Below are positions 62,959 through 64,000 of a stretch of DNA of 64,000 nucleotides, one piece after another. Each line of letters starts with the position of its first letter. Position 1 is the stretch's first letter. Below the pieces are notes generated by a model that did no database searches, was not told the DNA's origin, and worked only from the letters and a program-made list of their open reading frames with translations. A program made the translations under genes and the position numbers. Origin of the DNA: an uncultured Clostridia bacterium (GTDB taxonomy: Bacteria; Bacillota; Clostridia; Oscillospirales; Acutalibacteraceae); contig CAMMVF010000001.1 of assembly GCA_946500295.1 (NCBI GenBank), positions 1-64,000 of the forward strand. The letters run 5' to 3'.

Positions 62959-63033
62959 TATTATATTAAGAGTTAGATTTCCCGCCGCCTGAGCTAGGCG
63001 GTGGGAAATTTAAAAATAAATCAGAAAAACTAT

Positions 63034-63062
63034 TGACGAATAAAATAAGCTGTGATAAAATA
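63034..63062 (+). promoter_or_regulatory. Promoter of rpmG-secE-nusG
   Basis: TTGACG, 17 bp, TAAAAT. Confidence 0.55.
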
Positions 63063-63167
63063 GATATACCTCGTAAAAAGGGGTTTATTTTTTTGCCCTT
63101 TTTGAGGGAGGCTTAAGCGCCGGGAATCCGGCTAAGATAAAATATCCGAAAATCGGAGGTGCCGTTA

Positions 63168-63317
63168 ATGAGAGTAAAAATTACCATGGCCTGCACTGAG
63201 TGCAAGCAGCGCAACTACAACACTATGAAGAACAAGAAAAATGATCCTGACAGACTTGAGATGAACAAGTACTGCCGTTTCTGCAAAAAGCACACTCTTC
63301 ATAAGGAAACAAAGTAA
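63168..63317 (+). CDS. rpmG: 50S ribosomal protein L33 (absent from ORF track)
   Basis: [57 protein letters not shown] upstream. Confidence 0.96.
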   Translation: MRVKITMACTECKQRNYNTMKNKKNDPDRLEMNKYCRFCKKHTLHKETK

Positions 63318-63334
63318 TAGCGGAGGTTTTGAAA

Positions 63335-63616
63335 ATGGCTGAAAAGAACGCCGAGAAAAAGGCAGTCGAAAAGAAGTCGGACAAAAAGCCGAGCTCCGGT
63401 AAGACGAAAAAGCCTAATGTTTTCTCGAGAATTTTTAAATACCTTCGTGAGTGTAAGAGCGAAATCAAGAAGATTACCTGGCCTGCGCCGAAAACGGTTT
63501 TCAAAAATATGGGAATCGTAATTGCGGTTATAGTAATAATAGGCCTGTTGATTTTCGCTTTGGACAGGGGTCTGTTCGCTCTGCTTGGTCTTATTATGGA
63601 GACTAGCGCAACCTAA
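63335..63616 (+). CDS. secE: Preprotein translocase subunit SecE
   Basis: FSRIFKYLRECKSEIKKITWPAPKTVFKNMGIVIAVIVI; between rpmG and nusG. Confidence 0.94.
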   Translation: MAEKNAEKKAVEKKSDKKPSSGKTKKPNVFSRIFKYLRECKSEIKKITWPAPKTVFKNMGIVIAVIVIIGLLIFALDRGLFALLGLIMETSAT

Positions 63617-63640
63617 TTTACACGGAGAAGGTGAATAACA

Positions 63641-64000
63641 ATGCCTGATGAAGCAAAATGGTATGTTGTTCATACCTATTCCGGGTATGAAAACAAGGTG
63701 GCTTCAAATCTTGAAAAAACTGTTGAAAACAGAGGACTTCAGGATTTAATCAAGGAGGTTAAGGTTCCGACCGAGAAAGTTACGGAGATTGAGGACTCAA
63801 AAACCCGTGAGGTCGAGAGGAAGATTTACCCCGGTTACGTTTTTATCAAAATGGTTTATACAGACGAGACATGGTATGTTGTACGCAACATCCGCGGTTG
63901 TACAGGTTTTGTCGGACCGTCGTCCAAGCCCGTTCCGCTTACAGACGCTGAGGTGGAGAAGATGGGAGTCGAGACCAAGGTGGTCGAGGTTTCATACAAA
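63641..64000 (+). CDS. nusG: Transcription termination/antitermination protein NusG (truncated by window end)
   Basis: AKWYVVHTYSGYENKVASNLE, RKIYPGYVFIKM, WYVVRNIRGCTGFVG. Confidence 0.96.
   Translation, partial: MPDEAKWYVVHTYSGYENKVASNLEKTVENRGLQDLIKEVKVPTEKVTEIEDSKTREVERKIYPGYVFIKMVYTDETWYVVRNIRGCTGFVGPSSKPVPLTDAEVEKMGVETKVVEVSYK

Noticed and set aside
1-64000. CRISPR arrays, restriction-modification, toxin-antitoxin, phage or IS transposase genes
   Set aside because: No regularly spaced direct repeats and no such protein motifs seen in the translated ORFs.

Overview
The window looks like ordinary chromosome from a low-to-mid-GC, spore-forming anaerobic Firmicute of Ruminococcaceae/Oscillospiraceae type. 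Support: an alpha/beta SASP, type III glutamine synthetase, a complete Rnf operon, a dockerin protein, the ylxM-ffh-rpsP-khpA cluster and rpmG-secE-nusG. I see no prophage, CRISPR array, intact transposase or restriction/defence island. The features least explained by known genes are: (1) an intergenic multi-hairpin repeat family with 8 recognisable copies, in ~165-nt long and ~73-nt short forms; both short copies share the same internal deletion point. (2) A second repeat family with a closed multi-branch fold (outer stem plus three hairpins, with a compensatory change between copies). Two copies directly bracket a LytTR-DUF3021-ABC transporter cassette, a partial copy lies near rpsT, and a structural look-alike lies near rnfC. 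(3) A 10-codon leader ORF ending in the 5' arm of a perfect 10-bp stem that masks the Shine-Dalgarno of an AT-rich radical SAM gene, which is an attenuator-like arrangement. (4) A Nif11-like/double-glycine peptide gene translationally coupled to a WYL regulator, with no visible maturation enzyme. (5) A six-gene surface-modification cluster (DUF4358 x2, SGNH, MBOAT, DHHW, sortase). (6) An isolated 5S rRNA gene with its own promoter and terminator. (7) A decayed polysaccharide deacetylase. (8) A three-gene cassette of small unannotated proteins. All family names come from reading motifs by eye; no database search was run. Coordinates were counted by hand from the sequence lines.
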